Notes: generated by a model not told the origin, from the letters alone. A stretch of 57,027 bases of DNA from Actinomycetes bacterium (GCA_021841005.1 JAKBVZ010000006.1:1-57027); one strand, 5' to 3'; shown: positions 26,901 through 34,618, counted from the first letter of the stretch. Program-made: numbers and translations.

Positions 26901-27452
26901 GGAAATTCCTTTTCGGGTATACATAACTTTGACATAAGGGTCCTCCACAAGCTGGAAAGCGTCCCTGTCCCCGGTTACCACCACCACATTACGATGCGCT
27001 TCCCTTGCCTGTGTGGACAGGGTTGCGAGTATGTCGTCGGCTTCATACCCTGCTCGATCAAGCTGGGGTACACCAAGCAGCTGTGCAAAACGGCGAACCA
27101 GCTCGAACTGGGGAAGCAGTATATCCGGGGTTTCGGCCCTATTCGCCTTGTAGTCAGCAACAATTTCACTGCGAAAGGTCGGCTCCGGCCTGTCAAATGC
27201 CATAACCATAGCATCCGGCCTGTAGTCCCGCAGCATGTTGGTAACCATGGACACAAAGCCGTAGATGGCATTGGTAACCAGACCTCCCCCAGTGGCCATG
27301 TCCTGGGGAAGAGCGTAGAACGCCCGGAACACCAGCGAACTCCCGTCCAGCAGGAACACCGGACGAGCGCCTGGTCGTACCGTGCGGTCCGCTACGTGCG
27401 ATGCCACCAGGCCACTACCCGGATGAGCCGGAACCGGGATGCAACTCCCCAT
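23994..27452 (-). CDS. polA: DNA polymerase I with a repeat-expanded linker
   Basis: Repair and Okazaki-fragment polymerase, 1152 residues against about 900 usually. The N-terminal 5'-nuclease (about 30-320) has VFLLDGSSLVFRAFYALP and the helix-3-turn-helix GDPSDNLTGAAGVGEKTAAR. Residues about 330-560 are an inserted linker holding six-residue GGAGAE-type repeats (about 361-390) and 24-residue repeats (about 459-543). The exonuclease-like domain lacks the acidic metal-binding set and is probably inactive. The polymerase has motif A VADYDQIELR (near 922), motif B RAKMVSYGLAYGM (near 974, with Tyr at the position that sets dideoxy discrimination) and motif C LQVHDEVLIEA (near 1097). The ATG at 27452 overlaps the end of pdtaR by 38 bp; a GTG at 27407 is an alternative. 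Confidence 0.93.
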   Translation of the reverse strand: MGSCIPVPAHPGSGLVASHVADRTVRPGARPVFLLDGSSLVFRAFYALPQDMATGGGLVTNAIYGFVSMVTNMLRDYRPDAMVMAFDRPEPTFRSEIVADYKANRAETPDILLPQFELVRRFAQLLGVPQLDRAGYEADDILATLSTQAREAHRNVVVVTGDRDAFQLVEDPYVKVMYTRKGISDVVIYDEAGIVDRTGVPPSLYPFMAALRGDPSDNLTGAAGVGEKTAARLATTYKDPEGLFSRLDELTPKLRVSLSTARERVMKNLEATLLVHGLDLGISIDAISLDGFDPAGLRSFLVNELEMRTAWERLEAVLNDLGSDVGAPASKGYGTGRYGSATNDGAGRGGDHAARSAGEWGGAGAEGGAGAEGGGGAEGGGGAEGGAGAEGSIHASSGADAGGVELSGTVSMLHADPIRYKLHVSRSANDPVALEALHSCTATLNGVDTSGIMLVSGVWHPADQAPAGADSTQRTGCGIVAAADPADQAPAGADSIQRTGCGIVAAADPADQAPAGADSTQRTGCGIVAAADPADQAPAGADSGIVGSAGKDQVGVGGMHGDVPGDGTESALSGVVLGTWSPTLPVCSFVYIKMAMLPAMVSQGTLQLAGFKLLEDARNSAASGASKGTGGGLVTSGVRALMRALLAEGVVLRGFRMDCEIAGYLLDPGTGHYSLDDLCDKYLGGKPDMIALPVREEIPEPPHLDGDASSCQDPAVIAAVSDALCSGLLCGLLERMLVQEGMSRLYNEIELPLARVLACMEHTGIAVDRSRMEEISRDLSGRAAKLAERVQEIAGVRFNVNSTKDLREILYGESHLHLKPGRKTKTGYSTDARTLEKLRTAHPMVEALLEYREVEKLRSTYGERLQQAIAGDGRIHATFRQTATRTGRLSSDRPNLHNIPVRTDIGRQIREAFIPADGYYFIVADYDQIELRIIAHLANDPGLLAAFEEGRDVHTEIAARVYAIPSAEVTTVQRNRAKMVSYGLAYGMETFGLADRLAITNTEAQAILDAYFAVFPGLHAYMERAVMDARRQGYTRTLMGRRRPLPELRSSNRVVRQAAERQAMNAGVQGLAADLFKLALVRLARSLQDVSSLSRIVLQVHDEVLIEAHPADGGLQDMVRSVLVGVGDEVGLSVPLKVSIGTGDSWAAAKHG
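25824..26074 (-). repeat. Palindromic element, locus 5: three tandem 72-bp units within polA
   Basis: Units start at 25824, 25896 and 25968, with a fourth partial unit at 26040-26074. Each full unit carries a hairpin (arms at 25861-25868/25875-25882, 25933-25940/25947-25954 and 26005-26012/26019-26026). The units differ at very few positions. They are read as DPADQAPAGADS plus TQRTGCGIVAAA in polymerase I. Flank plus core was apparently amplified after the first insertion. Confidence 0.95.
26281..26370 (-). repeat. 18-bp tandem repeat inside polA
   Basis: Five 18-nt units encode GG(A/G)GAE in the polymerase I linker, with only a few base differences. The unit is a multiple of three, so slippage preserves the frame. 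Confidence 0.92.
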
Positions 27453-28080
27453 CGATTATGCGACGGGCAACCTCCTGCATCCGAGTCCTGGAATCCATGG
27501 CGGTCTGCTGTATGTAACGAAATGCCCGTGCCTCATCCATATTGAAAGACTCCTCGAGTATCGCCTTGGCCTCATCGACAAGTCGCCTGGTCTCCAGCTT
27601 GTCCTCGATAGCGCCACTCGCGGACAGCCGGCTCTTCTCCTCTTCGTCAATGGCCTTATCCTCTTCGAAGCGGGCAAATGCATTAGCTACGGCCGTTGTC
27701 AGCTCACGGCGTTGGAACGGCTTTACCAGATAGGCGAGGACCCCGGCATCTCGCGCCTCTTCTATAAGGCTACGCTGGCTGAAAGCGGTGAGCAGCAGTG
27801 CGGGAGTCCCGTACCGCTCTTTTATCTGCCGTGCGACCTCTATCCCGTCCATTCCCGGCATCTTGATATCCAGGATCGCAAGGTCTGGACGGGTCTTCTC
27901 GACAATACCGGACACCTCGTCTCCCCGTCCGGTTTCCCCCACCACCTCGAACCCATCTTCTTCGAGACTCTCGCGCAAGTCCAGTCTTATTATTGCCTCA
28001 TCTTCCGCTATTACGACACGTCTAGCGTTTTCCAAGTCACAACCTCCATCTACACCGCCGCTATACATATCTCGTTGCAT
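27415..28080 (-). CDS. pdtaR: ANTAR-domain response regulator (PdtaR type)
   Basis: A two-component response regulator that, in studied relatives, binds tandem stem-loops in nascent RNA and acts by antitermination. The receiver domain has RVVIAEDEAIIRLDL (acidic pair), LAILDIKMPGMDG (phospho-acceptor Asp), LLTAFSQ and LVKPF. The ANTAR domain has LETRRLVDEAKAILEESFNM, then EARAFRYIQQTAMDSRTRMQ. The gene is directly upstream of polA, as in mycobacteria, where Rv1626 lies close to polA. The ATG at 28080 is given, but a TTG at 28035 has GGAGG seven bases upstream and matches the domain start better. Confidence 0.9.
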   Translation of the reverse strand: MQRDMYSGGVDGGCDLENARRVVIAEDEAIIRLDLRESLEEDGFEVVGETGRGDEVSGIVEKTRPDLAILDIKMPGMDGIEVARQIKERYGTPALLLTAFSQRSLIEEARDAGVLAYLVKPFQRRELTTAVANAFARFEEDKAIDEEEKSRLSASGAIEDKLETRRLVDEAKAILEESFNMDEARAFRYIQQTAMDSRTRMQEVARRIIDGELHPGSGSSG

Positions 28081-28175
28081 GCTGCCAGTAGCTCATACGG
28101 GCAACCCAGAGTACCATTTCTCCTATGAACCTCATCCACTCTACGTTACTATATGGTGAAGAACCAAGAGACTGC

Positions 28176-28457
28176 TCATGCCAGCTCATCCAGCAGCTCG
28201 TCTTGACGACCTTCGAGTTCGTGGATAGTGGTAAGCAGCACTTCACGCGCGCCTGTTATTGCATCTACGTGCCTGCCTGCAATAAGTGCCTCTCTGGCAG
28301 TTTCGGGTGTTTCCGACACCAATGATCGAATTCTAGCATCATCTGCCGTCTCCCTGAAAACCTGGAGCTGTTCGTCCAGGATAGCCAACTCCTCCCGCGC
28401 CTTCCTCAGCCGCCTGCTCACATCCCTTAATGATCGCTCCACCACAAAACGCAGCAT
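28176..28457 (-). CDS. Small coiled-coil protein of unknown function
   Basis: A 93-residue, charged, helical protein beginning MLRFVVERSLRDVSRRLRKA and ending in a heptad-like tail (LLTTIHELEGRQDELLDELA). The middle has RIRSLVSETPETAREALIAG. I recall similar small proteins in acidimicrobial genomes, but none with a known role. The ATG at 28457 is chosen because the longer reading would run into menC, which stops at 28469, only 11 bp away. Co-transcription with menC, pdtaR and polA is likely from orientation and spacing. Confidence 0.65.
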   Translation of the reverse strand: MLRFVVERSLRDVSRRLRKAREELAILDEQLQVFRETADDARIRSLVSETPETAREALIAGRHVDAITGAREVLLTTIHELEGRQDELLDELA

Positions 28458-28468
28458 GATAACTAAGT

Positions 28469-29668
28469 CTACCTGCCGGCACTCCGATGACCAGGCATGC
28501 GGAGCGTCTTCCTTTTCGAACAACGAGCGCTCAGGAACCCTGCCGGAGGAACGGGCGCTATGCCGGCATCACCATGCAGCCGGACCTTGCCTTCTTTCAC
28601 CACGAGGGGGCCGAAGGGATCCCCCTCGACAAACAGTTCACCTCCTCCGAGGTCCGCCGGATAACCAGTCAAGCCCAAACATGCGAGAGCGGTATTCGCA
28701 CGGCGACCAAGCCCGGTGTCATACATGCCGCCGATATACGTGCCTATCCCCCTGTCTACGCAATAGGACAATGCTTCCAGCGCCGGGCCTATGCCGCCCA
28801 TCCTGGCCGGTTTGATGCAGGCGACATCAAGAGCCTCCAAACGGGATGCCCTGTCCAGGTCGGCAAGCGACCCAAGAGATTCGTCGAGACAGACCGGCGT
28901 GTCCAGTATGCTCGCGAGCCGGGCCGAAAGTTGCAAGTCATCCCGCTTGAACGGCTGCTCGATGAATGCAAGGCCCATGCCGTCCATCTGTTCAATGCGA
29001 TACATGGAATCCTGATCGTAGGAACCGTTGGCGTCCACGCAGAGCGATAGGCGTGGAAACGTATCGCGCACCACACGGACCGGCTCGATGTCCCGTAACG
29101 GCGAGATCTTGATCTTCACGCGCCTGCATCCCGACCTCGCGAGATCATTGACCCTGTCCAGCAATTCACCTATTCCACCCGTGATGCCAACAACCGCACC
29201 CGCGTCGGCCTCGTCATCCCGCACTCCCAGCCACCTGCCGAAAGACGCTCCCGCGGCTCTCAACCAGGCATCGAGGACCGCCATCTCGATACAGGCCTTT
29301 GCCATTGGATTGCCCGGTACGTAACCGAAAATTTCACCTATCTCCCTCATGCCGGGCAGCCTGCCTCCATGTCCTGACGACCAAGCAGCAAGCTGGGGAA
29401 GCAATTCATCTTCGATGACCGCAAAGGCGCCGGCAGCCGATTCCTCACTGTACAACTGTCTTGCAAGCGCAGCGCACTCACCATATCCATCGAATACCGA
29501 TGTGATGATCCTGGCAATCACTACGGGGCGGGCATCCTCGACCCCGTAAGAAGTCACCACCGGACGACTCAAGTGCAGATCCAGCATCATGAGCTCCACG
29601 GCCTCGATCTGCGGGTTCCCCGTGTCCATCCGCAGACCTGCCGTGGACAGGGACATCTCACCAATCAT
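28469..29668 (-). CDS. menC: o-Succinylbenzoate synthase (enolase superfamily)
   Basis: Enolase-superfamily enzyme, best fit to o-succinylbenzoate synthase of menaquinone synthesis. Features are an N-terminal capping domain (IEAVELMMLDLHLSRPVVTS), the KIK catalytic lysine motif in RRVKIKISPLRD, metal ligands in CVDANGSYD, FIEQPF and CLDESLGS, and the second lysine in CIKPARMGGIG. Some relatives are N-acylamino-acid racemases or dipeptide epimerases, so the assignment is not exclusive. The start is unusual: an 8-bp tandem repeat with an ATG in every unit covers it (29663-29694). The ATG at 29668 or 29656 is in frame. A C-terminal tail of about 20 basic residues extends past the family end. Confidence 0.78.
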   Translation of the reverse strand: MIGEMSLSTAGLRMDTGNPQIEAVELMMLDLHLSRPVVTSYGVEDARPVVIARIITSVFDGYGECAALARQLYSEESAAGAFAVIEDELLPQLAAWSSGHGGRLPGMREIGEIFGYVPGNPMAKACIEMAVLDAWLRAAGASFGRWLGVRDDEADAGAVVGITGGIGELLDRVNDLARSGCRRVKIKISPLRDIEPVRVVRDTFPRLSLCVDANGSYDQDSMYRIEQMDGMGLAFIEQPFKRDDLQLSARLASILDTPVCLDESLGSLADLDRASRLEALDVACIKPARMGGIGPALEALSYCVDRGIGTYIGGMYDTGLGRRANTALACLGLTGYPADLGGGELFVEGDPFGPLVVKEGKVRLHGDAGIAPVPPAGFLSARCSKRKTLRMPGHRSAGR

Positions 29669-29694
29669 CCAATCATCCAATCATCCAATCATCC
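29663..29694 (-). repeat. 8-bp tandem repeat over the menC start
   Basis: Four perfect AATCATCC units (ATGATTGG-type on the menC strand). Each contains an ATG on the minus strand, and because eight is not a multiple of three, successive ATGs fall in different frames. Gain or loss of a unit would change which ATG can open menC. Confidence 0.9.
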
Positions 29695-29754
29695 GGCAAG
29701 ACTGGTGATATGATATAATCCCATGCAAAAATCCTAGCGCAAGGTCTCACGGCA

Positions 29755-29760
29755 TATAAT
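29755..29760 (+). promoter_or_regulatory. Candidate -10 box for tRNA-Leu
   Basis: A perfect TATAAT lies 41 bp before the tRNA. A second TATAAT is at 29714-29719. Neither has a clear -35 hexamer at 16-18 bp, so the promoter call is tentative. Confidence 0.3.
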
Positions 29761-29801
29761 GAAGATGATGTCGGCATAGACACTTGACAGGCATCCATCC
29801 T

Positions 29802-29885
29802 GGCCGGGTGGCGGAATAGGTAGACGCGGGGGCCTCAAAAGCCCTTGTCCTTACGGGCGTGCGGGTTCGAGTCCCGCCCCGGCCA
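29802..29885 (+). tRNA. tRNA-Leu(CAA)
   Basis: An 84-nt class II tRNA with acceptor stem GGCCGGG/CCCGGCC and discriminator A. The anticodon loop CTCAAAA has anticodon CAA at 29836-29838, a long variable arm follows (TTGTCCTTACGGGCGT region), and the T-arm contains GGGTTCGAGTCCC. CCA is not encoded. The helicase gene starts 69 bp downstream. Confidence 0.95.
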
Positions 29886-29954
29886 CACACCGCTCCATCA
29901 GGGTAGTAACTATTGGAACTTGTGTGATACAGCTCCCTGCTACCGTGGTTAGCG

Positions 29955-31601
29955 ATGTCACGACAGGAAAAGCATGGAGCAACAAGAACCGGCGCTCCAG
30001 GCAATCATGATACCGGAGCAACCGGCGCATCTGTGGCCACCGGCCAGGTACGTATCCCTCTAAGGCGCTCGTCCCCGCACCGTATCGAGGTGTTCCTCGG
30101 CCCGACCAATTCAGGTAAGACCCACCAAGCCCTTGCCTACCTGGCTCTCCGTGGCTCCGGCATCTATGCGGCCCCCCTCCGTATGCTTGCATTCGAATCC
30201 TATGAACGGCTCTGCGCCAAGCTGGGAACAGATCTTGTGGGCCTTGTCACTGGCGAGGAGCATATCAACGAGCATGCACCTGTAGTCTGCTGCACGGCGG
30301 AAATGGCACCAATACGCTCCAATCTTCTGGTACTGGACGAAGTCCAGTGGGCGCAAGACCCGGATCGGGGCTACGCATGGACAAGGTTGCTGGCCGGAGC
30401 CGAAGTCGAAGAACTCTACGTGACCGGCGAAGTAGGCGCCGCTCCACTGGTGAAGGCCGTTCTCGGGGAAGACGTACCCATCACCTACCTGGATAGGCTC
30501 TGCCCTCTCCAGATAGGTCATAAAGTGAAATTGAGCACGATTCCGCAGCGCAGCGTCGTTGTGGCATTCTCACGCAAAGCCGTGCTCCATCTTGCTGGCA
30601 TGCTACGAGACAAGGGCCGCAATGTATCGGTCCTGTATGGAGCACTACCGCCGGAGGTGCGGCGTGCACAGATCGAGAAGTTTGTCACAGGGGAAAACGA
30701 TGTGGTTGTGGCCACCGATGTCATAGGACACGGCATCAATCTTCCAGTTGACCAGGTAATATTCGCGGAGACAGACAAGTTCGACGGCACAGAACGCCGG
30801 AACCTCGAGCCATGGGAAACATCCCAGATAGGCGGGCGCGCCGGGCGGTACGGCCTGTCTGATAAAGGCATCGTGTCGTGGCTGGGCGGCATTACGGGAT
30901 TCGCGCCTTCCGAGGAGGTAATCCGAGCCATAGAATCACCCAACAAGCATGTAGACAACCAAGCCGCATACCGCCTGGTAAAGTGGGGATTCGTAGCGCC
31001 TGCCCTCGAGGATCTCCAGGTGACCAAGCCTACGGAGCTTGTCCAAGCGCTCGTCGAATGGGCCAGCCTGGCACGTGAGGAACTGGCCGGGGTGAAGTGG
31101 GCACGCGTATCGTCCGTAGAACCATTCATTGCCAAGCTCCAGATACTACGCAAGATCAAGGTGGGCAAGAAATCTGTGCTGAGCCTGCTGTCACTCGATG
31201 ATGCCTGGAAACTTATCCATGCCCCTTGCGACCCGGACGAGAGAGCCGATGCAGCCATACTGTCAAAGCTTGCCCTCACTCTGGTAGGAAGCATCACCAG
31301 CTTCACCGTCTTTGTCAATCGCAATCCCAGGGGCGCAGTTGCTACAAGACTCGAGACATGGGCAAGGGAATTGGTTATGCTGCGGTGGGCCACTCTTACT
31401 TTCGAGGGACGTCTGGACATCACTCACGAAGCCGTAAGCAGGCAGTTGGACAGGGTTACCGATGCGCTGAATGCCGCACTTGCCAGGGCAGTCGAAAAAG
31501 GTATCGCTCGCTGCATATCCTGCGGAAAAGTATGTGCACCCTGGTTCCCCAGATGTGACTCGTGCCACGCATCCAGGCAACACCGTTATTATTATCAGTA
31601 G
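29955..31601 (+). CDS. SUV3-like superfamily 2 RNA helicase
   Basis: A 548-residue ATP-dependent helicase resembling mitochondrial SUV3, which works with the RNA degradosome. Walker A is GPTNSGKTHQAL, motif II is LDEVQWAQDPDRGYAWTRLL (DEVQ in place of DEAD), motif V is VVATDVIGHGINLPVD, and motif VI is QIGGRAGRYG. The C-terminal half follows the SUV3 pattern, and the protein ends in a four-cysteine zinc-ribbon-like motif (CISCGKVCAPWFPRCDSC). The first ~35 residues are Gly/Thr-rich and non-conserved. Bacterial SUV3-type helicases are fairly uncommon. The partner nuclease is not in this window. Confidence 0.85.
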   Translation: MSRQEKHGATRTGAPGNHDTGATGASVATGQVRIPLRRSSPHRIEVFLGPTNSGKTHQALAYLALRGSGIYAAPLRMLAFESYERLCAKLGTDLVGLVTGEEHINEHAPVVCCTAEMAPIRSNLLVLDEVQWAQDPDRGYAWTRLLAGAEVEELYVTGEVGAAPLVKAVLGEDVPITYLDRLCPLQIGHKVKLSTIPQRSVVVAFSRKAVLHLAGMLRDKGRNVSVLYGALPPEVRRAQIEKFVTGENDVVVATDVIGHGINLPVDQVIFAETDKFDGTERRNLEPWETSQIGGRAGRYGLSDKGIVSWLGGITGFAPSEEVIRAIESPNKHVDNQAAYRLVKWGFVAPALEDLQVTKPTELVQALVEWASLAREELAGVKWARVSSVEPFIAKLQILRKIKVGKKSVLSLLSLDDAWKLIHAPCDPDERADAAILSKLALTLVGSITSFTVFVNRNPRGAVATRLETWARELVMLRWATLTFEGRLDITHEAVSRQLDRVTDALNAALARAVEKGIARCISCGKVCAPWFPRCDSCHASRQHRYYYQ

Positions 31602-31896
31602 GAACGGTTACCGGAACGGTAGCAGGACTACCGGCTGCTCGGACAGGCTGTCTGGTCCTGTCGTTGCACCTGCGTACCTGCGTACCACATGCCTGCGTAC
31701 CTGCGATGCACAATGCACCTGCGTACCTGCGATGCACAATGTAACTGCGTACCTGCGATGCACAATGTAACTGCGTACCTGCGATGCACAATGTAACTGC
31801 GTACCTGCGATGCACAATGTAACTGTGCGTCGCTACCTGTATAGTAAAGTTGGAAGATGTTACGGTATACAGCCGGCACAGGAGAGGAGAAGGCCA
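31602..31896. other. fabD upstream region
   Basis: This gap holds a 26-bp tandem repeat array (about half of it), followed by about 70 bp leading to fabD. A hexamer-like TATAGT (near 31840) precedes the ribosome-binding site, but no clear -35 partner is visible, because the repeat occupies that position. Confidence 0.45.
31668..31823 (+). repeat. 26-bp minisatellite upstream of fabD
   Basis: Five full units beginning TGCGTACCTGCGATGCACAA start at 31694, 31720, 31746, 31772 and 31798, preceded by a degenerate partial unit. The last four are nearly identical. The array ends 73 bp before the fabD start, inside the presumed promoter and leader. Confidence 0.93.
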
Positions 31897-33303
31897 ATGC
31901 TTGCATTCATGTTCCCAGGCCAGGGCTCACAGCGCCCGGGAATGGGGAGTGCGTGGGTGGACCAACCTTCTTTCGAGATAGCCGTTGAAGCCAGTAAGAT
32001 ACTGGACAGGGATATACCTCGCCTCTTGATCGACGCGCCGGGCGATGAGCTAAAGGACACCGCCAACGCTCAAATTGCCATGTGCGTGATGAGCCTGATC
32101 ATCCTGGATGCCATAGAACGCACAGGACTCTCCCCCACCTGGTGCGCAGGACACAGCCTGGGCGAGTACACTGCACTGGTCGCGAGCGGATATATGTCAT
32201 TCGAAGAAGGGCTGCAGGTCGTTGCGGAGCGTGGCGCTGCAATGCAATATGCCTCCGAACGCCACCCAGGGACCATGGTTGCCCTGATTGGCATTTCTGA
32301 CGAGGAAGCCGATATAGCCTGCAGGAAAGCTGACGACGATGTGTGGCCAGCAAATTTCAATGCTCCAGGGCAGGTTGCTATTGCCGGCTCGCCTGAAGGG
32401 ATCGAAAAGGCGATCGCGTATGCCAAGGCAATGGGGGCGCGCAAGGCAATAGAGCTACAAGTATCCGGCGCTTTCCATACCCCTCTGATGCTCGACGCAA
32501 AGGACAGGCTGAGAAAGGCTCTGTCGCAAGTCAGATGGAATGCGTCAGAAGTACCAGTCGTCGCCAATGTAGATGCAATGGAGCACAGTGACCCGGATGA
32601 GTGGCCTTCCCTGCTCTCGGCTCAGCTGATCAACCCTGTACGCTGGCATCAGAGCTTACGTACACTCGGCACGGCCGGTGCAAACGCACTTATCGAGGTA
32701 GGACCGGGGGGAGTACTGTGCGGGATGGCTAGGAGAGTACTCCCGGAGCAGAAGGTTCTACCTGCAGGCACGCCGCGAGATGTCGGCAACCTGCTGGAGG
32801 AGATTGCAGGCAACGACTGGGTCAGCACCCGCGTAGATCGTAGCCAAGGTGAGGGACTGTCCATCTCCGAGAGAGTCGTAGTAGCCCCTACCGGAGGAAT
32901 ATTCCAGCCAAGGACCGACTTGGCCACGCGGATACCTGGACCCGGATCAGCGTTACCGCGACGGCGCGATGCCGTGGGTGCCAACATGCCGCTTGGAGAG
33001 GCGCTACCATCGTCCGTCGATAGCTGGAACACCGCTGGCGTAATCAGTACATTGCCACAAAGGTCGTCTCAACGATCAAGCGCCGATCATTCTGGTATGG
33101 ACATCCAGGTAGGAGAGGAAATCGGCACTGTCTCCGGCACGCCGCTAAGGACTCCCTTTGAAGGCCGCTTGATCGGCTTTCTGGTGCAACCCGGAGAACG
33201 AATCGTATCGGGCCAGCCGGTGGCCTGGTTGAGAGCGGGATCCTCCCCCACCACATCTGCACAACATCTAAGGTCCACAGCACGGTCTGCGACAAAACTG
33301 TAG
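31897..33303 (+). CDS. fabD: Malonyl-CoA:ACP transacylase with C-terminal biotinyl/lipoyl-like domain
   Basis: Loads malonyl groups from CoA onto acyl carrier protein for fatty-acid elongation. The first ~310 residues are a normal FabD: FPGQGSQRPGMG, the nucleophile elbow GHSLGEYTALV, the QVSGAFHTPLM histidine block and NPVRWHQSL. A segment of about 150 residues follows. It contains ERVVVAPTGGIF and, after a low-complexity insert of about 55 residues, VGEEIGTVSGTPLRTPFEGR and a final SGQPVAWLRAG. Together these look like one beta-sandwich (biotinyl/lipoyl-type) domain without the modifiable lysine. I recall such fusions in acidimicrobial FabD proteins; the role is unknown. The ATG at 31897 follows GGAGAGGAGAAGG. 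It is first in the fab operon. Confidence 0.9.
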   Translation: MLAFMFPGQGSQRPGMGSAWVDQPSFEIAVEASKILDRDIPRLLIDAPGDELKDTANAQIAMCVMSLIILDAIERTGLSPTWCAGHSLGEYTALVASGYMSFEEGLQVVAERGAAMQYASERHPGTMVALIGISDEEADIACRKADDDVWPANFNAPGQVAIAGSPEGIEKAIAYAKAMGARKAIELQVSGAFHTPLMLDAKDRLRKALSQVRWNASEVPVVANVDAMEHSDPDEWPSLLSAQLINPVRWHQSLRTLGTAGANALIEVGPGGVLCGMARRVLPEQKVLPAGTPRDVGNLLEEIAGNDWVSTRVDRSQGEGLSISERVVVAPTGGIFQPRTDLATRIPGPGSALPRRRDAVGANMPLGEALPSSVDSWNTAGVISTLPQRSSQRSSADHSGMDIQVGEEIGTVSGTPLRTPFEGRLIGFLVQPGERIVSGQPVAWLRAGSSPTTSAQHLRSTARSATKL

Positions 33304-33377
33304 TGCTCCTCCGCTCCGTGCGTCAAGAGCGCTTATACTGGCCAGATGGCGCCTTGGCTAATTAAAGGATGAGAAAG

Positions 33378-34235
33378 ATGGCAGGAAGAAATGACACCTG
33401 CACCAACCGTACTGCGCTGGTCACGGGTGGATCACGAGGTATCGGGCTAGCCACCGCTATAGCTCTGGCTCGCCGCGGTGACAACGTCGTAATTACTCAC
33501 AAGTCGGAATTGCCTGGATCCACCCAGGACTTGATCAATTCGCTCAACGGCAGCAGCAGCGTGGACGCAGGCGGCAAGCCCCAACTGGAGGTTCCAAAGG
33601 CATCTGCCCCAGGCGCAACTCCAGGCACTGCCCAGGTTGTTGCCCCAGGTACCATCGTTGCGGTCCAATGCGATGTCCGTTCGGACGACGACATATCTTC
33701 TCTGTTCGATCACGTGGAAGCCGAGTTCGGATACGCGAGCATCATCGTGGCCAATGCCGGCATTGTAGCGGATACCCTCCTCCTTCGTATGGGCCAGCCT
33801 GCCTGGGACGATGTAATCGACACCAACCTTACAGGTGTATTCAGGATACTCAAGCGTGGAGTACAGCCGATGGTGCGGAAACGGCATGGAAAGGTGGTGC
33901 TGGTGTCGTCTGTGGCTGCATTCCTCGGATCACCGGGACAGGTGAACTACGCGTCCGCCAAGGCAGGACTGGTAGGGATGGGGAGATCTCTGGCAAGGGA
34001 GCTGGCCGGTAGGAACATCAATGTGAACATTGTAGCCCCCGGCATCGTGAACACTGGCATGATATCCGCTCTCGGAGAAGCAAAACTGAAACAGCTGGTG
34101 GGAAGTATACCGTTGGGCAGGATGGCCTCTCCAGAGGAAATCGCACATGTCATAGCGTTTCTGACATCAGATGATGCGTCCTACGTAACCGGCGCTGTCA
34201 TCCCGGTGGATGGCGGGATGGCCATGGGCCTTTGA
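33378..34235 (+). CDS. fabG: 3-oxoacyl-ACP reductase
   Basis: NADPH-dependent reduction of 3-oxoacyl-ACP in the elongation cycle. A short-chain dehydrogenase with cofactor motif TGGSRGIGLA, NAG in IIVANAGIVADTLL, and the catalytic Ser and Tyr-x-x-x-Lys in VLVSSVAAFLGSPGQVNYAS and the following AK. The C-terminal DASYVTGAVIPVDGGMAMGL is typical. At 285 residues it is about 40 longer than usual, because of an insertion after the second beta strand (about 55-93) rich in Ser/Ala/Pro. The ATG at 33378 has AAGGA at suitable spacing; an ATG at 33369 is too close to it. It lies 74 bp after fabD. No fabH is present, although fabH is common in this operon in other bacteria. Confidence 0.92.
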   Translation: MAGRNDTCTNRTALVTGGSRGIGLATAIALARRGDNVVITHKSELPGSTQDLINSLNGSSSVDAGGKPQLEVPKASAPGATPGTAQVVAPGTIVAVQCDVRSDDDISSLFDHVEAEFGYASIIVANAGIVADTLLLRMGQPAWDDVIDTNLTGVFRILKRGVQPMVRKRHGKVVLVSSVAAFLGSPGQVNYASAKAGLVGMGRSLARELAGRNINVNIVAPGIVNTGMISALGEAKLKQLVGSIPLGRMASPEEIAHVIAFLTSDDASYVTGAVIPVDGGMAMGL

Positions 34236-34378
34236 ATCGAGACAGGCAAATGCGACAAAGGCATGATAAATTATATATTCCGCCTGTGATACCTTACCTA
34301 CGAAAGAATATTACAAGGTGGAATAGCGTTACAGGATGGAATACAATATACATACAATACACAAAGGAGATATATTAA

Positions 34379-34618
34379 GTGAGCGATGACGCGATCTTCG
34401 AGAAGCTATCCCAGTGCGCAGTTGACGTGCTGCAGGTTCCACCAGACAAGGTAGTCAAAGAAGCCCGATTCAGCGATGATCTAGATGCGGACAGCCTGGA
34501 TCTTGTCGAGCTCGTAATGGCATTGGAGGAAGCGTTTGGCATTTCAGTGGACGAATCCGAGCTTGACGGCATAGAAACTGTAGGCGAGGCATACGACCTG
34601 GTAAAGTCCAAGCTGTAA
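34379..34618 (+). CDS. acpP: Acyl carrier protein
   Basis: A small acidic carrier of growing acyl chains, 79 residues. The phosphopantetheine attachment Ser is Ser39 in DLDADSLDLVELVMALEE, and the protein has the usual four-helix acidic composition. The start is a GTG at 34379, with AAAGGAG nine bases upstream. The 143-bp gap after fabG is AT-rich and may hold an extra promoter, fitting the high demand for ACP. fabF begins directly after its stop codon (TAA-ATG). Confidence 0.95.
   Translation: MSDDAIFEKLSQCAVDVLQVPPDKVVKEARFSDDLDADSLDLVELVMALEEAFGISVDESELDGIETVGEAYDLVKSKL

Noticed and set aside
31668-31823. CRISPR array
   Set aside because: The 26-bp units are directly adjacent with no unique spacers, so this is a minisatellite; no cas genes are present.
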